A stretch of DNA of 64,000 nucleotides, taken from positions 62,001 through 126,000 of the forward strand of contig CAMCUC010000001.1 in assembly GCA_945878875.1 (NCBI GenBank), written 5' to 3'. Under the pieces are notes generated by a model that had not been told where the DNA came from, ran no database searches, and saw only the letters and a list, made by a program, of their open reading frames with translations. This stretch comes from Rhizobium sp. Q54 (GTDB taxonomy: Bacteria; Pseudomonadota; Alphaproteobacteria; Rhizobiales; Beijerinckiaceae). Shown one piece after another: positions 56,982 to 64,000 of this stretch (its first letter is position 1; each line of letters starts with the position of its first letter). Made by a program: the position numbers and the translations under genes.

Positions 56982-57977
56982 ATGGTTCACGCTTTTATCC
57001 GCACTGTCGGGGCTTTAGGTCTGGCGACAGCTTTTGCAGCCGCGGGCGCAGCCACTTGCGCTTTGGCTCAGGGCGCCGCCGATTATCCCAACAAGCCGGT
57101 GCGCTTCGTCGTGTCGGCTGCTGCTGGCGGGGGCAATGATTTTATTGCGCGCATTGTCGGCGAGCGGTTGCAGAACAAATTCGGGCAGACCTTCATAGTC
57201 GAAAATCGCCCCGGCGCCGGGAATAATCTGGCGGCCGAGTTTGTATTCAGGCAGCCGGCCGACGGCTATACGCTGCTGGTGTCGCCGCCGGCGCCGCTCG
57301 TGGTGAATTCGGCCCTGTTCAAGGACATGCGCTTTGATGCCGATAAACTTGAGCCGGTTTCGATCTCGTCCTACATCCCCAACGTGCTGGTGGTGCGCGG
57401 CAATGCTCCGTGGAAGACTGCGCAGGAGTTTTTCGCCTACGCCAAAGCCAATCCCGGCAAGCTGAATTACGGCTCGCAGGGCAATGGCACCACGGGCCAT
57501 CTCACCGCCGCGCTGATGGAGATGATGCTTGGCGCCAAGCATGCGCATGTACCTTATGGCGGGGCGGCGCCGGCGCTGAACGACCTTGCAGCCGGCCATA
57601 TCGACTTCATGTTCGCCGACATCGGCACCGTGCTTCCGCTGTCGCAGGGCGGGCAGTTACGCTTGCTGGCGGCGACCACCAAAGTTGCGCCGTCGGTCAG
57701 CAAGGGCCTGCCCACGATCGCCGAAGTCGGCTATCCGGAGCTGCTTTCAGACACGTGGACGGCGTTCACCGCGCCACCGGGTACGCCGCTGGCGATTCGC
57801 GAAAAGCTGTCGGCCGCCATACGCGAGGCGATTTTTTCCGATGTGGTGAAAGCGAAGATCGAGCCCGTCGGCGTGGAGCCCTGGGGCCTGAACCCGGCGG
57901 AAATGGCGGCTGTGGTCAAAAGCGAGCGTGAGCGCTGGACCGGCGTAATCCAGAAGGCCAACGTCAGATTGCAATAA
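56982..57977 (+). CDS. Tripartite tricarboxylate transporter (Bug/TctC) substrate-binding protein
   Basis: YPNKPVRFVVSAAAGGGNDFIARIVGERLQNKFGQTFIVENRPGAGNNLAAEFV. Confidence 0.92.
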   Translation: MVHAFIRTVGALGLATAFAAAGAATCALAQGAADYPNKPVRFVVSAAAGGGNDFIARIVGERLQNKFGQTFIVENRPGAGNNLAAEFVFRQPADGYTLLVSPPAPLVVNSALFKDMRFDADKLEPVSISSYIPNVLVVRGNAPWKTAQEFFAYAKANPGKLNYGSQGNGTTGHLTAALMEMMLGAKHAHVPYGGAAPALNDLAAGHIDFMFADIGTVLPLSQGGQLRLLAATTKVAPSVSKGLPTIAEVGYPELLSDTWTAFTAPPGTPLAIREKLSAAIREAIFSDVVKAKIEPVGVEPWGLNPAEMAAVVKSERERWTGVIQKANVRLQ

Positions 57978-58970
57978 TCAATCGCCGATCTCGCCCGGCG
58001 GCACGAATGCGCCATCATCGCGCAACATGCCGCCGCGCGCATCCGGCGCCCGCAACATCTGCGGCGGGGCGCCAAGGCCAAGCCCGCCGAAACCTTGCGG
58101 GCTTCGGCCATAGCCGCCGCCGCTGTTGGTCAAGCTCGCCATCGTCAGCGTGCGTTGTTGCGGCTGCGCCTGCGCCGCCGCCTGAGCCAGCGTTTGCCCA
58201 CCGCGCATTTTGGCGCGCGCAATTTCAAGTTCAGGCTCGATCATCGGCGGGTCGGGCAAATTGTCGCGTCGGGGCGCGGGTTTGATGTCCTTGATGATGG
58301 GGCGGCAATAGCGGCGCGGTCCGGTTGATGTGGCGCCGTGCATGGCCAGATCGACGTGGAAATGATCGTAATGCAGCGCGTTCGAACCCGGCCCCAGCAC
58401 GGTGGTGAAATGTTCGCAGGCGCCCGCATGGGCCTCGCGCAGGAAGGCTTTCTCCTGCTCCTCGCCGCGCGTCCAGCCGCCCGCCACCACGATTTTGCGC
58501 CCGTCAGCCAGATGAAACCCGCCGATGTCGAGCGCATTTCCGAAGGAATGTTCCGAGAGCTTGGCGCCGCGCGCATTGTTGATCGGGCGGCAATTATAAG
58601 AACCCATGGAATCGATCTGCGTCACCGGCTGGCCAAAGCGCGCCAGAGCGGCGGGCTGCACCACGGCCTCCAGCCAGGTCTCCAGCGCCTCGGTGACGGG
58701 GCAGCCGAGCACCGTCTGCGTGTTGAAGGCAACCGTTCCGCCCGTGAGGCCGGTGACCTTGAGCGGTCGCGTGAGGCCGCAAATGCCTGGCCCGCTGATC
58801 TCGCGGGAAGGCTGCACATAGGCGGATGCGCGCACGGCTTTGCGGGCGAGGCATTCCTTCTCCGCAGCGTCGCGCCACGCCGGGCGCTGCTGCCAGCCAA
58901 AGAAGCCACAACCGGGAAGGATCGCAAGAAGGCCGACGATCACGGCAAAGGGCAAAACGCTACGCGCCAT
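57978..58970 (-). CDS. Extensin-like C-terminal domain protein (lipoprotein-like signal)
   Basis: GPGICGLTRPLKVTGL, SYNCRPINNARGAKLSEHSFGNALDIGGF, HYDHFHVDLAMHG. Confidence 0.88.
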   Translation of the reverse strand: MARSVLPFAVIVGLLAILPGCGFFGWQQRPAWRDAAEKECLARKAVRASAYVQPSREISGPGICGLTRPLKVTGLTGGTVAFNTQTVLGCPVTEALETWLEAVVQPAALARFGQPVTQIDSMGSYNCRPINNARGAKLSEHSFGNALDIGGFHLADGRKIVVAGGWTRGEEQEKAFLREAHAGACEHFTTVLGPGSNALHYDHFHVDLAMHGATSTGPRRYCRPIIKDIKPAPRRDNLPDPPMIEPELEIARAKMRGGQTLAQAAAQAQPQQRTLTMASLTNSGGGYGRSPQGFGGLGLGAPPQMLRAPDARGGMLRDDGAFVPPGEIGD

Positions 58971-59056
58971 GCTTTCACCAAGCGCGCAATTGGTTAAGCT
59001 GGCTTGAAGGATGAAGGTTAACGTTTTTATTTTGAACGGCGGCCCAGATCGCTGGC

Positions 59057-59089
59057 AAAAAAAAACGCCCCGTCTTGCGACGGAGCGTT
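59057..59089 (-). terminator. Terminator downstream of the Tim44-domain gene
   Basis: Minus strand AACGCTCCGTC-GCAA-GACGGGGCGTTTTTTTTT. Confidence 0.8.
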
Positions 59090-59111
59090 CCGATGTTTGC
59101 AGGTCTGAAGA

Positions 59112-60206
59112 TCAGACTTGCTGGATCGCCGAGAGAATCCAGCCCTTGGGGCCGACGTCATGGCCGCGCACGAAGGTCCACACTTCCGTGATTTCCTGCG
59201 CATTCACGAGATCGCCTTCGACGACCTTGCCAGCTTTGTCCACAAGCGCGTCGATCATCTCGAAACGCATGGCGACGGTCGCGTATTCGCCGGAATTTTC
59301 AGCCCAGGCTTCCGAAAGGTCGCCCTGCAGCAGCTTCACGTTGCCGCTCTTGGCCTGAAGGCCGCGCGCCTGCTGGTCAGCGATGTCGGATTCGAAATAT
59401 CCGGCCATCTCTTCGGTCGCGATGCGACGCAGGTAAGGAACGTCCTCGTTGGCGTAGGCCTGCTGGATTTCCGCCAGAAGCTTCTCGAACGCCTCAAAGT
59501 CGGCGCCGTCGAGCTTGATCGGGCGGGTCTGCTCGCCAAAGCCGCTCGAGCCCGTGCCAGCCGAAGACGCAGCTGCGCCGCCGAGTCCGCCAAGTCCACC
59601 ACCGAGTCCGCCGAGCATGGAGCGCGGGGCGCTGGTCTGTTCGGGGGCTTGCGGAGCGGAGTTTCCACCGACCGGGGGAATGTCGCTGGTGCGGGCGTAG
59701 GTGCTATCTGCGCCGGCCATGGCGCCAGCCGGCTGCTGGCGACGGCGCCACCAGGCGAGGCCCAGCCAGACAATGCCGCCGATCAGGGCCATCTGCATGA
59801 TAAACCCGAAGATGCCGGCAAGGCCGCTCAGGCCGCTAAACAGGCCCGAGCCCGACAGCAGGCCGAAGATGCCCGCGCCGATGAGGCCGCCCATGATGCC
59901 GCGCGCCAAAGGCGAGCTGAACATGCCGCCAGCCGCCGCCGCAGGAGCGGCTGCCCCGGCTGCCGCAGGACGATTAAGGCCGGTCGCCGGAGCCGCCTGA
60001 TTGGGGCCTGCCGAACGCTGGAAAGACTGGCCGGGCGTGGGCGCAGTGGCGGTGGGCGCAGGAGCGCTCTGTGTCCGGGCGCCGCGATTGCCAGAGCTGG
60101 TGTCCTTGCTGGCGCGCGCCTCCGCAAGAGCGGGCGCAAGCGCAAGAACCAGCGCAGCAGCCACGGCAAATGCGCGACCGCCTGACAGCTTGTTCCGAGT
60201 CTTCAT
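59112..60206 (-). CDS. Tim44-like domain membrane protein
   Basis: Gly/Ala-rich TM region then FEKLLAEIQQAYANEDVPYLRRIATEEMAGYFESDIADQQARG...GWILSAIQQV. Confidence 0.88.
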   Translation of the reverse strand: MKTRNKLSGGRAFAVAAALVLALAPALAEARASKDTSSGNRGARTQSAPAPTATAPTPGQSFQRSAGPNQAAPATGLNRPAAAGAAAPAAAAGGMFSSPLARGIMGGLIGAGIFGLLSGSGLFSGLSGLAGIFGFIMQMALIGGIVWLGLAWWRRRQQPAGAMAGADSTYARTSDIPPVGGNSAPQAPEQTSAPRSMLGGLGGGLGGLGGAAASSAGTGSSGFGEQTRPIKLDGADFEAFEKLLAEIQQAYANEDVPYLRRIATEEMAGYFESDIADQQARGLQAKSGNVKLLQGDLSEAWAENSGEYATVAMRFEMIDALVDKAGKVVEGDLVNAQEITEVWTFVRGHDVGPKGWILSAIQQV

Positions 60207-60344
60207 GAAATCCTCCGTGTGCGGAAGCGTCCATCCCCTTTTGGCGGCGCTTTCATCTACCCGGCAATATCGGGCTTAATTTGCTTGCTCGCAAGCTAGG
60301 GATACTACGGAGGGAAACTGTGAGCGGGCGAAGGTCAGGGTCAA

Positions 60345-60500
60345 GAATGCGGGCAGGAAGCCCGCGGTCCACAGGACGGCTCTCTGGACCGCGGGCTTCC
60401 AGCCCGCATCTTTCTGGCTCCGTCCCCGCGTGCGTTTTTGAGGCGTAAAGAGCGCGCGGGGTCGCGCGCGGTCCAAAGCGGCTCTTTGGACCGCGGGCTC
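60345..60500. repeat. GGACCGCG-type palindromic repeat cluster, copy 2
   Basis: ATGCGGGCAGGAAGCCCGCGGTCC / GGACCGCGGGCTTCCAGCCCGCAT, then GCGCGCGGGGTCGCGCGCGGTCC / GGACCGCGGGCTC. Confidence 0.8.
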
Positions 60501-60501
60501 T

Positions 60502-62423
<1,922 letters not shown>

Positions 62424-62482
62424 TCTTCACCGAATCGCACCTGACGGGGAGAGCTGCGCGAAAGCGCGGCTCTTTTCGTTTA

Positions 62483-62649
62483 GAAGCGCTACTTTGGACC
62501 GCGCGTGATGGCTGAAATTAGATACCGCCATCTCCGCCGTCTCCGCCATCATGGCCGTCCCCGGATATGACGTGTTTGGGATATTGCGGATAAAGGCGCA
62601 CACCCTTTGCAGCGCACAAAGAAAGCGCGCGAGGCCGCGCGCGGTCCAG
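62483..62649. repeat. GGACCGCG-type repeat, copy 3 (with GGC/GAT-type 9-nt tandem in the centre)
   Basis: TTTGGACCGCGCG ... GCGCGCGAGGCCGCGCGCGGTCCAG (24-bp identity with copy 1). Confidence 0.7.
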
Positions 62650-62667
62650 ATGCAGCCTCAAACAACA

Positions 62668-62693
62668 ACGGCCGGGTTTTTTCCCCGGCCGTT
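62668..62693 (-). terminator. Terminator downstream of ligB
   Basis: AACGGCCGGG-TTTTTTC-CCCGGCCGTT stem-loop 30 nt after the ligB stop. Confidence 0.7.
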
Positions 62694-62720
62694 CAAAATT
62701 TGCACCCAAACAAAGCCGCT

Positions 62721-63966
<1,246 letters not shown>

Positions 63967-64000
63967 CGCGCTCCTCCTTCTCGTCTTGTTGATGGCCCAC

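Overview
GC-rich alphaproteobacterial (Rhizobiales-like) chromosomal window with about 60 protein-coding genes and one tRNA-Gly(CCC). Much is housekeeping: mscL, metZ, dcd, cca, glyS beta, nadA, cysE, hisI, folE, yidD, a MoxR/DUF58/DUF4159 cluster, a Tim44-domain protein and an aspartate aminotransferase. Accessory content: (i) a phthalate-like aromatic oxygenase region at 7.6-14.2 kb with a Rieske oxygenase, Rieske ferredoxin, N-terminal-2Fe-2S reductase, IclR regulator, 4,5-dihydroxyphthalate decarboxylase-like protein and a split permease; (ii) next to it, a mirror-symmetric, duplicated module of bicupin plus EutA-like ASKHA ATPase at 14.3-20.5 kb with no ethanolamine ammonia-lyase in the window, one EutA copy carrying His-rich tails. 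This is the best candidate for an undescribed system; (iii) a probable organosulfur-type operon at 38.8-42.8 kb (OsmC, acyl-CoA-dehydrogenase-like, rhodanese, NrtA-like binding protein); (iv) ligAB at the right edge. Non-coding structure includes a family of four mosaic palindromic intergenic elements at 46-57 kb flanked by period-7 tandem repeats, a GGACCGCG-type palindromic repeat family, an Irr-box-like motif before mbfA, and a perfect palindrome in the oxygenase/ferredoxin divergent promoter. All calls come from reading sequence and translations; no database search was run.
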